This document shows, piece by piece, positions 35,292 to 43,091 of a stretch of 64,000 nucleotides of DNA. The translations under genes and the position numbers were made by a program. Source of the stretch: a virus; the IMG/VR virus record IMGVR_UViG_3300027844_001828, positions 124,001-188,000 of that record, one strand, 5' to 3'. The notes under the pieces were generated by a model, which had not been told where the DNA came from, ran no database searches, and saw nothing but the letters and a program-made list of their open reading frames with translations. Numbering within the stretch: position 1 is the stretch's first letter; every line of letters begins with the position of its first letter.

Positions 35292-37226
35292 ATGACAATA
35301 CGTGGATACCACAAGATCGCTATTGCTGTACCCAAGCTCACCCTTGCAGATCCAGCCGCAAACGCTGAAGAAATTTGTAAGCAGATATCCTCTGTGCAAA
35401 ACACAGGTGTTTCAGTGATGCTTTTCCCGGAACTCTGTGTGACTGGATACTCATGTGGAGACCTCTTCCAGAGTAGAGCCTTGATAGAGGCCGGGTATGC
35501 TGCTTTAGGTAAAATCGCTGAAATGACAAAATGGGTTGACGGTTTACAAAGCGTCCCCACGGTGATTGTCGGCGCTCCCATTATAGCGTATGGAAAGTTG
35601 TATAACTGTGCTATAGTAATCTCTGATGGCAAAGTTTCTGGAATAGTACCAAAGAGTTACCTCCCCAACTACAAAGAGTTTTATGAGAAGAGATGGTTTG
35701 CTTCTGGAAAGGGGGTCAAAAACGACTCTTTGTCAGGGATTAATGATAGTCAAATAAGTTTCGGCACCGATTTGATTTTTAATTGCCGCAATGACGATCC
35801 ATTCCCCTTTGCTGTTGAAGTGTGCGAAGACTTGTGGGCTGTAAACCCTCCCAGCAATGATTACGCACTTGCCGGTGCCGAAGCTATTTTTAACTTGTCA
35901 GCGAGTAATGAACTTGTTGGTAAAGCATCTTTTAGAAAAGATCTTGTGGTTGCACATAGCGCCAAATTAATGTCTGCATATTTTTATGCCTCATCTGGAA
36001 TTTACGAGTCTGTTTCAGACGTGGTATTCGGTGGACATATGATGGCCGCAGTAAACGGGCACTTGATTAAAGAGAACGATAGGTTCAATCGTGAATCAGA
36101 AGTGATGACTGTTGCCGTTGATTTTGAAGCTATAGAACAACAACGTCGTTCCGAATCAATCTTTAGAGATTATGACACCATTGAAATGAGAGGTCAGGAT
36201 GTCAATCTTTACCGAACTGCCAATGCTGACTATTCAGATCTTGTCATTGATCCACATCCATTTGTCCCGTCTAATGAAAGTGTCATGAATGAGCGGTGTC
36301 AAGAGATTTTCACGATTCAATCAACAGCACTCGCCAATCGACTTCAACATGTCGGTGAAAATACGAAAGCGGTTATTGGCGTATCGGGAGGACTTGATTC
36401 AACACTTGCACTTCTTGTTGTTGAAAAAGCATTCAAACTCTTGGATAAAGATCTTGAAGATATCATTGCAGTAACAATGCCTGGACCCGGAACGTCAGAT
36501 AGAACCTTTAAAAATGCAAACGAGTTGTGTTTTGAAATGGGCATGGGATTAAAGGAAATAAGAATTAAAGAGGCTTGTGAACAACACTTAAAAGACATTG
36601 GACATGAATCGACAAGTGATGTGACATACGAAAACGTTCAAGCCCGTGAGCGCACACAAGTATTAATGGACCTTGCCAACAAACATGACGGTATCGTCAT
36701 TGGAACAGGTGATCTTTCAGAGATCGCACTTGGCTGGTGTACATATAATGGGGATCACATATCAATGTATGCTGTTAATTGCAGTGTTCCTAAGACCTTG
36801 GTGAAGCACTTGGTTTCATGGGTGGCTGATAGTGGTAATGTTACCACCAGAACAGGGGAAATTTTGCATGATATTGTTGATACGCCAATCTCTCCAGAAT
36901 TACTTGCGCCAAAAGATGGTGAGATCTCTCAAAAGACAGAAGATATCATCGGACCATATGAGCTTCATGATTTTTTCCTTTACTATACAATAAAGTTTGG
37001 GTTTACACCTGATAAGATTATCACTCTTGCCAAACTCGCATTCACAGAATATGAAGAGGCGGAGATTAAAACTTGTATGGAGACTTTTATCAAGAGATTT
37101 TTTGGGAATCAATTCAAACGCAATTGCATACCTGACGGGCCAAAGGTCGGTAGTATCTCATTGTCGCCTCGTGGAGACTGGAGAATGCCAGTTGAGGCCA
37201 GTTCAGCGGCCTGGATGAAAAGTTGA
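35292..37226 (+). CDS. nadE: glutamine-dependent NAD+ synthetase
   Basis: A 644-residue two-domain enzyme. The N-terminal nitrilase-like glutaminase has the Glu/Lys/Cys triad: FPELCVTGYSCGD (Glu), PKSYLPNYKEFYE (Lys) and VEVCEDLWAV (Cys). The C-terminal synthetase has the PP-loop motif GVSGGLDSTLALLV (around residue 360) and IGTGDLSEIALGWCTYNGDH. It amidates nicotinate adenine dinucleotide to NAD+ with ATP, the last step of the Preiss-Handler route. Length fits the bacterial long form. It has its own promoter. Confidence 0.92.
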   Translation: MTIRGYHKIAIAVPKLTLADPAANAEEICKQISSVQNTGVSVMLFPELCVTGYSCGDLFQSRALIEAGYAALGKIAEMTKWVDGLQSVPTVIVGAPIIAYGKLYNCAIVISDGKVSGIVPKSYLPNYKEFYEKRWFASGKGVKNDSLSGINDSQISFGTDLIFNCRNDDPFPFAVEVCEDLWAVNPPSNDYALAGAEAIFNLSASNELVGKASFRKDLVVAHSAKLMSAYFYASSGIYESVSDVVFGGHMMAAVNGHLIKENDRFNRESEVMTVAVDFEAIEQQRRSESIFRDYDTIEMRGQDVNLYRTANADYSDLVIDPHPFVPSNESVMNERCQEIFTIQSTALANRLQHVGENTKAVIGVSGGLDSTLALLVVEKAFKLLDKDLEDIIAVTMPGPGTSDRTFKNANELCFEMGMGLKEIRIKEACEQHLKDIGHESTSDVTYENVQARERTQVLMDLANKHDGIVIGTGDLSEIALGWCTYNGDHISMYAVNCSVPKTLVKHLVSWVADSGNVTTRTGEILHDIVDTPISPELLAPKDGEISQKTEDIIGPYELHDFFLYYTIKFGFTPDKIITLAKLAFTEYEEAEIKTCMETFIKRFFGNQFKRNCIPDGPKVGSISLSPRGDWRMPVEASSAAWMKS

Positions 37227-37243
37227 AAATGTCCCATATGGGC

Positions 37244-37271
37244 TTGACAAAGATCGATTTGGAACTATAGT
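37244..37271 (+). promoter_or_regulatory. sigma70-like promoter of clpP
   Basis: TTGACA (37244-37249), 16-bp spacer, TATAGT (37266-37271). A strong match to consensus, with about 120 bases of leader before clpP. Confidence 0.75.
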
Positions 37272-37394
37272 ATGCATGTTTGAGAGTAATAGAAACGATA
37301 AACAATCTTGAAGAATAGATTTCCGATCTTAATAAAAGAAACACATATCTTGCGGATTCTTTTTAAAAATCAGTAAAAATAAACGGAGGTAAAA

Positions 37395-37949
37395 ATGAGT
37401 GAGGAATCAGCGAAAATATTGACCCTAGAGGATTATCATTATCATCTATTCAACAAGGAATTCAATCGCGAAAGTACTGGTGAGGCGATGTCATTTATTA
37501 TTACCAGGAATTTGATGAAAGAAAAGAAGCCTGAAGTTTTGAAAATGGTTATCACTTCTCCAGGCGGAGATGTCAGTTCTGCTTTTGCTCTAATTGATAC
37601 AATGAAGGGATCAAAAATACCCATATACACTTATGGATTGGGAGTCGTCGCTAGTTGTGGCGTGTTAACGTTTATTGCCGGAGAAAAAGGGCATCGATAC
37701 ATTACAAAGAACACACAGATACTTTCTCATCAATATCAATGGGGAAGCTATGACAAATATCATGAGTTAATGTCAATCGTGGGTGAATTCAAAAATATCC
37801 ACAAAAGGTTCATTCGACATTACAAGAAATGCACTGGCTTATCGAAAAAGGAGATTAAGAAGTATCTTCTTCCCGCTAAGGACGTTTGGTTGACAGCACA
37901 AGACGCTGTTGATCTCGGCATGGCAGATGAAATCGTTGATTTTTATTAA
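37395..37949 (+). CDS. clpP: ClpP-like serine peptidase
   Basis: A 184-residue ClpP-family peptidase with an intact triad: Ser87 (GVVASCGVLTFIAG; canonical ASMG is ASCG), His112 (QILSHQYQWG) and Asp163 (LPAKDVWLTAQDAVDLGMADE). The SPGGDVSSAFALIDTM segment is the oxyanion loop, GSPGG being typical of ClpP. The Ser-His spacing of 25 equals that of E. coli ClpP. Good GGAGGT site. It could act with a host Clp ATPase, or with the phage AAA+ protein at 49502. Confidence 0.9.
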   Translation: MSEESAKILTLEDYHYHLFNKEFNRESTGEAMSFIITRNLMKEKKPEVLKMVITSPGGDVSSAFALIDTMKGSKIPIYTYGLGVVASCGVLTFIAGEKGHRYITKNTQILSHQYQWGSYDKYHELMSIVGEFKNIHKRFIRHYKKCTGLSKKEIKKYLLPAKDVWLTAQDAVDLGMADEIVDFY

Positions 37950-37962
37950 GGGTAGGTGAATC

Positions 37963-38466
37963 ATGGAAAAAGAAGAATTTAATAAATTTTCCGAAGGGGC
38001 AGAAAAATTACAGGAATCAACTGATTATGATGATAGGGGCGGCTCACTTAAGAAGACTCTTTATCAGAAAAACGGAGAAAAGTTTTTAACTTGGGACTCT
38101 GATGGTGAGATTATTTTGTTTGAAGATGTAAATGTTAGACAACAAATGCAGGTTTTTGACGATCAATTTCGTCCAATAGCTACATTCAAAACAGGGCTCT
38201 GTGACGGAGATAAGTTTTACGCAACAATCGATTATGAAGAGGGCCTTGTCGTTTGGGGAGTCGGTTGGACTAAAAATGGCTCGTTGGTAGAGGCTATTAA
38301 ATCGTTTAGGAACACTTCAGGGTATGTAGGCTTGGTCGATGTGAATTTCGAAACTATACCATGCAGCAAGGAAGCTTACGATAAGATAGTGACTAATGGC
38401 GGTGACACAGATGTCACTAAGTATTTAATAGTCGAGGATGGTATACTTGGAGTTGTACAGACATGA
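37963..38466 (+). CDS. hypothetical protein
   Basis: A 167-residue acidic protein, beta-rich in the middle (KKTLYQKNGEKFLTWDSDG, VVWGVGWTKNGS), 13 bases downstream of clpP and in the same direction. I do not recognise the family. It could be a ClpP partner only by position. Confidence 0.6.
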   Translation: MEKEEFNKFSEGAEKLQESTDYDDRGGSLKKTLYQKNGEKFLTWDSDGEIILFEDVNVRQQMQVFDDQFRPIATFKTGLCDGDKFYATIDYEEGLVVWGVGWTKNGSLVEAIKSFRNTSGYVGLVDVNFETIPCSKEAYDKIVTNGGDTDVTKYLIVEDGILGVVQT

Positions 38467-38609
38467 TTTACAAAGTCAGAGGGCTTAAGATGAAATACGG
38501 ATACGATGAAAAAGATCAAGTTGAAGATGAAGAAGTCACTTTCACAATCAAATGTACAATGAGAAAGCGTTGGGGAATATTTCTAATCCATATGAAGGAG
38601 ATAGTTTAA
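38463..38609 (+). pseudogene. 5' part of a possibly frame-shifted gene
   Basis: A 48-residue ORF (MIYKVRGLKMKYGYDEK...) with ATGA overlap to the preceding stop. Up to TFTIKCT it looks coherent, after which the frame turns into a basic run. The next ORF (38552) continues in the -1 frame with EKALGNISNPYEGDSLSALE, so the two may be one protein split by a frameshift. Confidence 0.4.
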
Positions 38610-38785
38610 GCGCTTTAGAATGTTTTAACTTAGCTGTTGAGGCTGGCGGAGTCTATCATGCTGAGAACTTCAGTGTTAAAGTTTATGAATTTTTAGATGT
38701 AGATCCCAAGTTCATAGATTTTGTAAAGAGAGAGATTGTTGATTATGATCATTCTAAACATAGTAATTTTTACATAGTGGATTAA
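38552..38785 (+). CDS. hypothetical protein, possibly the 3' part of a split gene
   Basis: A 77-residue ORF in the -1 frame relative to the ORF at 38463, overlapping it by 58 bases. The sequence (SALECFNLAVEAGG, VYEFLDVDPKFIDFVKREI) is well formed. The ATG at 38552 has no ribosome-binding site, which supports frameshift or split of a larger gene of about 108 residues. Confidence 0.5.
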   Translation: MYNEKALGNISNPYEGDSLSALECFNLAVEAGGVYHAENFSVKVYEFLDVDPKFIDFVKREIVDYDHSKHSNFYIVD

Positions 38786-38801
38786 AAACAAAGAGTTAGC
38801 G

Positions 38802-39119
38802 ATGAATATAACAGTCACAAAAGCAGCCAAAGATAAGATCTTGACATATATCCAAGATGGAAGTAAAGTTCTGAGAATAACTGTAGTTCCAGGCGGATGT
38901 GCTGGACACACTTTTGGAGCAGACTTGAGTTCAGCGAGCATAGATGACGAGGTTATTTATGAAGCCGGAGCAATAAAGATCGTCTCAGACCAAAAAAGCA
39001 TGTTGTTCTTCGACGAATTGTCGATAGACTATTCCCAAGACTTGATCCAATCTGGATTCAAGATCACAAGTTCTGGAGCATCAGGCTCTTGCGGATGTGG
39101 AGCAAGTTTTTCTGTGTAA
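38802..39119 (+). CDS. A-type iron-sulfur carrier (IscA/HesB-like)
   Basis: A 105-residue protein of the HesB/IscA/ErpA family. It has the conserved Cys in VPGGCAGHTFG and the C-terminal pair in GSCGCGASF, with the usual spacing of about 60 residues, so the three metal-binding cysteines are present. Such proteins carry Fe or 2Fe-2S clusters to target enzymes. In a phage it might mature an Fe-S enzyme encoded elsewhere. Confidence 0.85.
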   Translation: MNITVTKAAKDKILTYIQDGSKVLRITVVPGGCAGHTFGADLSSASIDDEVIYEAGAIKIVSDQKSMLFFDELSIDYSQDLIQSGFKITSSGASGSCGCGASFSV

Positions 39120-39123
39120 CGAC

Positions 39124-39151
39124 TTGCTATCCCCGAATGATGAACTATGTT
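39124..39151 (+). promoter_or_regulatory. sigma70-like promoter
   Basis: TTGCTA (39124-39129), 16-bp spacer, TATGTT (39146-39151), just upstream of the TAG-interrupted gene at 39174. Confidence 0.6.
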
Positions 39152-39173
39152 ATGAGTCTAAGAGGAACTAACT

Positions 39174-39557
39174 ATGTACAAAATCAAAATAACCTATGAT
39201 ACCGGAGACTCGTTCAACCATTATACTGATCAGGTTGAATATCTTGACATCACCTTCAAGGATCTCGAAAAAGCCAAATAGGCTATTTTCGAGATTGAAG
39301 AACATTACACTTTCTATATAACCTATAAGGAAGAGACAAATGTTGGCAAGAAGGAAAAGTCAAAGGCGTTACGTGATGCTGAGAAGAAGCATTGGCATAA
39401 CAGGGAGTATACATTATTTACTATTCATCTTGAAAACGATGATGGAGAAAGAGTTGACGAACATGTTTTCTGGTGCGGATATTTTGAAACACTTGGTGGC
39501 GCAGAAATTGAAGCGGAACCTGAAAGTGGAATGTCATTTAAGCCAAATAGATATTAG
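39174..39557 (+). pseudogene. gene interrupted by an in-frame TAG (possible readthrough)
   Basis: From ATG 39174 (AAGAGG upstream, promoter at 39124) the frame encodes 35 residues (MYKIKITYDTGDSFNH..., ending DLEKAK), then TAG at 39279-39281, then 91 more residues (AIFEIEEHYTFYITYKEE... to SGMSFKPNRY) before TAG at 39555. Both parts look like one domain, since the LEKAK-AIFEIEEHY join is a continuous helix. No alternative start follows the TAG closely. This is either a nonsense-mutated gene or a readthrough product. Confidence 0.6.
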
Positions 39558-39575
39558 CAAAGGAAATAAAAAATT

Positions 39576-40613
39576 GTGAAAAGAATGATAAAATTCACAG
39601 GCATTGGCGCGTTTAGAAACGTCATTAAAGCTGTTTGCCATCGTTCCGCCTATATTGGTATGGACGATCAAGGCGAGCCTATTTATGACGGGACCAGACC
39701 AAAGCCAACGATCACATTCAATGGTGCTGTTAAGCTTCATGGAACTAACGCTGGTGTTTCTTATGAGCATGCGACCGGAGAATTTTGGGCGCAATCAAGG
39801 AAAAATACCATCACTCCAGAGAAAGACAATGCGGGCTTTTCCTTCTTTGTCGAATCTCACAAGGATGTCTTTCTTGAAATGTTCAAGAGCCTCCCATGTG
39901 ACGGAATAACAACCATTTATGGAGAGTGGTGCGGCAAGGGTGTTCAAAGCACGGTTGCCATTACTGAACTTGATAAATTCTTCGTGATCATTGGTGTTAA
40001 AGAGAGTCCTCTTGAGCCAAGCGAAGATGAAGTTGCGATCTGGCTCCCTGATGATAAAACACAGCCGTTGTCTTCAAATGATGATAGGGTCTTCAACATT
40101 CTTGACTTTCCTACGTTCTCAATTGATATAGATTTCAAGAACCCTGAACTCTCAACGAACAGGATGGTTGAAATCACAGCAGCTGTCGAGGCAGAGTGTC
40201 CAGTTGCTAAGCAGCTTGGTGTTTCTGGAATTGGAGAAGGTGTTGTTTGGAAGTCTGACGTTAATGGAGAGAGATATATCTTCAAGGTTAAAGGCGACGA
40301 ACACGCTGGCAAGTCCAAGGTCAAGACGCTTAAGCCTGTTGACAATGAAAGGCTTCAAAGGATTAACGACATTGCTGAGCAAGTAACTCCAGTGTGGAGA
40401 CTCGAACAGGCTATTCAAGAGACCTTTGACACCAATAATGGTGGCGATATCGACAGAAAAGGTCTTGGAGATTTCCTCAGATGGGTTGTCAAAGACGTGC
40501 TCAAAGAAGAGATCGATGTTATTAGCGATGCTGGTTTCGAACCAAAAGACGTTAATAAGAAGATTTCTGAAGTTTGTAGAACTTGGTTCTTCGAAAGGGA
40601 AAGCCAGGTTTAA
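39576..40613 (+). CDS. RNA ligase (Rnl2-like)
   Basis: A 345-residue ATP-dependent RNA ligase of the T4 Rnl2 type. The nucleotidyl-transfer motifs are present: motif I KLHGTNAG (Lys53 is the adenylated residue), motif III region TIYGEWCGKG, motif IV GVVWKS and motif V FKVKGDEHAGK. GTG 39576 is chosen as start because AAGGAAAT lies at a proper distance; an ATG at 39585 is also in frame. It seals nicked or broken RNA. Together with the Thg1-like protein it suggests RNA repair during infection. Confidence 0.85.
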   Translation: MKRMIKFTGIGAFRNVIKAVCHRSAYIGMDDQGEPIYDGTRPKPTITFNGAVKLHGTNAGVSYEHATGEFWAQSRKNTITPEKDNAGFSFFVESHKDVFLEMFKSLPCDGITTIYGEWCGKGVQSTVAITELDKFFVIIGVKESPLEPSEDEVAIWLPDDKTQPLSSNDDRVFNILDFPTFSIDIDFKNPELSTNRMVEITAAVEAECPVAKQLGVSGIGEGVVWKSDVNGERYIFKVKGDEHAGKSKVKTLKPVDNERLQRINDIAEQVTPVWRLEQAIQETFDTNNGGDIDRKGLGDFLRWVVKDVLKEEIDVISDAGFEPKDVNKKISEVCRTWFFERESQV

Positions 40614-40633
40614 CAATCATAGCCGGGGGACAT

Positions 40634-40690
40634 CCGTCCCCCGATGCCTTAACTACCCCCCCCCATCGCACAGTTGGATGGGGTGTTGGT
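40634..40690 (+). other. tandem GC-rich hairpins with a nine-C tract
   Basis: Downstream of the RNA ligase lie two hairpins: GGGGGAC...GTCCCCC with the loop ATCC, then CCCCATC...GATGGGG with the loop GCACAGTTG, preceded by a run of nine Cs. T-rich DNA follows at a short distance. These may end the ligase transcript or protect its 3' end. Confidence 0.4.
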
Positions 40691-40866
40691 TATTTTATTT
40701 TACAACTGTACTTAAAAGTAAGAAGGGAATTAATAACGATTTCAAAGTTGATAAGTTTGCCATAAACCTTATTGGCCATGGGTCAATAGTCGCTGGCAAT
40801 TCAGTTGATGATTTGAAAGGGATTGAATTTGTTCGTAGACCATCACCAGAATTGTTGGATAATTAA
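40678..40866 (+). CDS. small hypothetical protein
   Basis: A 62-residue ORF starting inside the second hairpin at 40678 with no ribosome-binding site. The last 40 residues (FKVDKFAINLIGHGSIVAG...) look protein-like, so the ORF may be a remnant or start elsewhere. Function unknown. Confidence 0.35.
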   Translation: MGCWLFYFTTVLKSKKGINNDFKVDKFAINLIGHGSIVAGNSVDDLKGIEFVRRPSPELLDN

Positions 40867-40868
40867 GC

Positions 40869-40964
40869 ATGTTTTATGCAGCCTGGATGAAAAGTTTAAG
40901 ATGGTATAATAATATTGATGTTTCCCATTTCAATAATAATATTTGGGATAACAGAAACCTTTAA
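40869..40964 (+). CDS. tiny ORF sharing a 16-bp stretch with the nadE 3' end
   Basis: A 31-residue ORF (MFYAAWMKSLRWYNN...). Its AAWMKS and the DNA GCCTGGATGAAAAGTT at 40882-40897 are identical to the nadE end at 37210-37225. It may be spurious. A possible extended -10 promoter (TGGTATAAT at 40902-40910) lies inside it. Confidence 0.25.
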   Translation: MFYAAWMKSLRWYNNIDVSHFNNNIWDNRNL

Positions 40965-40967
40965 CCA

Positions 40968-41444
40968 ATGGAATCATTTCGGGTTAGCACTTATTGCAAT
41001 CGGATTTATTTTCATGAAAATACTGAGTGGATCATGAAGGAAATTATAAAGTCAAAAGTTACGGGACATGATATGACTTCCGTTCATCTTGAAGGAAGAA
41101 AGATTAGTATCGATGTCAAGATCGTATCATTGGTCAAATTGATCGATGGATTAGAAGGTGCGGAGGTAACATCCTCGTGTCACGGTGATGCAGAGAGATC
41201 GCCATACATAAATTGGGTGTTGTATGACGAAGATGAGAACTCACAAGTAGACGACCTTATTGCTGTAATACATGGGTTCAAGCATGAGGTAGATGTTGAA
41301 TTTAACATGAGTATCATGCTCAAAGAGGGACACAGCGACATGTTGTTCACATTGACTTTTTTCGGCGGACAACCTCAAATGTTGCAGTTTTCTAGGTATG
41401 CTAAGAAAAAACTCAAAAAGAGGGTTGATATTCCGAAAAGGTGA
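40968..41444 (+). CDS. hypothetical protein
   Basis: A 158-residue protein starting MESFRVSTYCNRIYFHENTE. It has beta strands followed by helices and ends in a basic segment (YAKKKLKKRVDIPKR). I recognise no family. The next upstream element is a possible promoter at about 40883-40910. Confidence 0.55.
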   Translation: MESFRVSTYCNRIYFHENTEWIMKEIIKSKVTGHDMTSVHLEGRKISIDVKIVSLVKLIDGLEGAEVTSSCHGDAERSPYINWVLYDEDENSQVDDLIAVIHGFKHEVDVEFNMSIMLKEGHSDMLFTLTFFGGQPQMLQFSRYAKKKLKKRVDIPKR

Positions 41445-41538
41445 ACTATGATAAGGTGTGTTTGAAACCATTACAATTAAATAGTAAACTACTTATTAAT
41501 AATTTCAATCTTTATTCTCACATGCGGCTGTAAGAGCT

Positions 41539-41808
41539 TTGAGCCTGTTCAACAGGTGTGGGATATACTTACAGAGTCTGAGAAGTGATGGTTATGAGTG
41601 TGACATTATGGTTGTCAACTCATACTCTCCTAAACATTTGGTGATTGACAATTACAGAGTCCTTCATACTGTTGTACGAGTAGTAGTTGATGGTCAATAC
41701 CGTTACATTGACCCCGCAAATTTCAAGTGGTCGGAAAACTTAAATGAATCCGCCGCATTTGTCAGAGTCGTTTCCGAAGAAGACCTATTAAGAAAAAATT
41801 TTCAATAA
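41539..41808 (+). CDS. small hypothetical protein
   Basis: An 89-residue ORF starting at TTG 41539 (AAGAG just upstream); an ATG near 41608 would give a shorter form. It includes HTVVRVVVDGQYRYIDPANFKWS. It lies immediately upstream of the 23S-rRNA-like RNA element. Function unknown. Confidence 0.5.
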   Translation: MSLFNRCGIYLQSLRSDGYECDIMVVNSYSPKHLVIDNYRVLHTVVRVVVDGQYRYIDPANFKWSENLNESAAFVRVVSEEDLLRKNFQ

Positions 41809-42003
41809 TTTTAAACAAGGCCGGTTGGCTTAGAAGCAGCCATCCCTTAATGAGTGACAAGTGAGATGTTAAGGCTGACTAAGACGTATTCGTGAAAGGC
41901 CGATGCTCACGTTGGAGAAAGTTGATTGCGCAGTCAACCAGTATCTTGAAGTCTTTGGCGTAACAGCACACCTTGTTCCTTTTAATCTTAACAGAGAAGA
42001 GCG
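41809..42003 (+). promoter_or_regulatory. intergenic leader containing RNA structure
   Basis: After the L11-like element come GTTGATTGCGCAGTCAAC (hairpin GTTGA...TCAAC, about 41921-41938) and AAGAG before the ATG at 42004. No clear -35/-10 pair is visible, so this stretch may be the leader of a transcript that starts upstream, with the RNA element acting in cis. Confidence 0.35.
41819..41901 (+). ncRNA. RNA element mimicking the 23S rRNA L11-binding domain (GTPase-associated centre)
   Basis: Positions 41824-41844 (21 nt, core GGCTTAGAAGCAGCC) are identical to helix 43 of the bacterial 23S rRNA L11-binding domain (E. coli about 1056-1078), including the thiostrepton-site A1067 loop. The element folds as a three-way junction: closing GGCC (41819-41822) with GGCC (41898-41901), the helix-43-like hairpin, a hairpin CCTTAA (41845-41850)/TTAAGG (41869-41874), and ACG-TATT-CGT (41884-41893). 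In 23S rRNA the same place holds H42/H43/H44, so helix 44 has been replaced. It is intergenic and cannot be coding in either flank. It may bind L11 or translation GTPases, or be a regulator of the gene at 42004. Confidence 0.65.
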
Positions 42004-42306
42004 ATGAATAACGAATATAAGAAAAAAGATTTTGAACACATGGCCAACAAACGGCGCAATGCCTTGAGTGTTATTGCAGACAAACTCGGCAAAGAACATA
42101 CCATTACCAAAATGATGGGTGGTATGGCTTGGGGGCGAAATAATCCAGAGCCACATCCTGGATATGGGGCAAAGGACGCCATAAGAGGAATGGGGTATCT
42201 TGATGGTTCATTTCATATCTTGAATATTTGGGCGCGTGACAATGATCGCACGGCACAAAAAATCATGCTCGCTATTTACCCTATGAAATGGGAGTCTGCG
42301 AAATGA
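42004..42306 (+). CDS. small basic hypothetical protein
   Basis: A 100-residue basic protein (EYKKKDFEHMANKRRNALSV..., MMGGMAWGRNNPEPHPGY). It follows GAGAAGAGCG. Its stop overlaps the next ATG (ATGA). No family recognised. Confidence 0.6.
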   Translation: MNNEYKKKDFEHMANKRRNALSVIADKLGKEHTITKMMGGMAWGRNNPEPHPGYGAKDAIRGMGYLDGSFHILNIWARDNDRTAQKIMLAIYPMKWESAK

Positions 42307-42698
42307 GCGTCAAAGATTTAGTATATCACAAATTTAATAAGCGGTTCCCAAAAAAATTGTTAGAAGTTAAGTATGTGGACCTCACTCTTACAAAATCTTT
42401 TGGAAGAGGCAACGCAAGACATACCGACTCGCGCAGGAGTGGGACTTGGAAAGAAACACATGGTTGGAAATATAGGTTACCATACAATGTAGAGTCAGTT
42501 TCGGAGAAGTGGTATATCAAAAGATATATTTCCAGGAAGGTTCTTGGATTTGAATTCGTTTACAAGGAAGCGGTTGCCGAAGTCCATTTTGAAGAAATAA
42601 ACAATCACGCTTGTTTTGGTGATACTTGGCCGCAAAGAGTTTGGGACGTTTGGGAAAAACATAATTTGGTAAATCAACCAACTGGAGATACTAAATGA
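42303..42698 (+). CDS. hypothetical protein
   Basis: A 131-residue basic protein from the ATG at 42303, coupled by ATGA overlap to the previous gene and to the next one (42695). It contains SFGRGNARHTDSRRSGTW and a later aromatic-rich region (FGDTWPQRVWDVWEKH). Function unknown. Confidence 0.6.
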   Translation: MSVKDLVYHKFNKRFPKKLLEVKYVDLTLTKSFGRGNARHTDSRRSGTWKETHGWKYRLPYNVESVSEKWYIKRYISRKVLGFEFVYKEAVAEVHFEEINNHACFGDTWPQRVWDVWEKHNLVNQPTGDTK

Positions 42699-43054
42699 AA
42701 AATCTTGATAAAATATTCTCGGAGGAAGATATCACTCTTCTCATTGAATATGCAGATGGGAGAAAGCATGATAATTTTGAATACGAAATAGAGACTTTTG
42801 ATCATGAAAATATAGGTAGGACTATGCTTCACATGAAAAACGGTCTTTGTGAACAGAGGCTTATCGCTCGTTTTCACTATCCTAAAAACGAGGGTTCTGA
42901 TGATGGTTATGGGTATCCAGAAATGATGTTGGTAATAGGTAATGATGGCGATGTTTCCTTTCAAAATTTGGGGAACTGTCGTTTCCGTCTCCACGAACCT
43001 CTCAAGGCTTATGAATTGATGTTGAGACGATTAAGACCAGAACTTTTTGAATAG
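42695..43054 (+). CDS. hypothetical protein
   Basis: A 119-residue acidic protein that overlaps the preceding stop by 4 bases. It has DITLLIEYADGRKHDNFEYE and a C-terminal helix (EPLKAYELMLRRLRPELFE). It is the last coding gene before the RNA-rich zone. Function unknown. Confidence 0.6.
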   Translation: MKNLDKIFSEEDITLLIEYADGRKHDNFEYEIETFDHENIGRTMLHMKNGLCEQRLIARFHYPKNEGSDDGYGYPEMMLVIGNDGDVSFQNLGNCRFRLHEPLKAYELMLRRLRPELFE

Positions 43055-43057
43055 GAC

Positions 43058-43086
43058 TTGACACAGGGTAAAGACTGTGTTATGTT
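43058..43086 (+). promoter_or_regulatory. sigma70-like promoter
   Basis: TTGACA (43058-43063), 17-bp spacer, TATGTT (43081-43086). It opens the noncoding zone and sits only a few bases before the interrupted ORF at 43092. Confidence 0.65.
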
Positions 43087-43091
43087 GTATC

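Noticed and set aside
35246-35632. 128-residue antisense ORF opposite nadE
   Set aside because: It is the reverse-strand shadow of a strongly conserved nitrilase domain, with no motif of its own.
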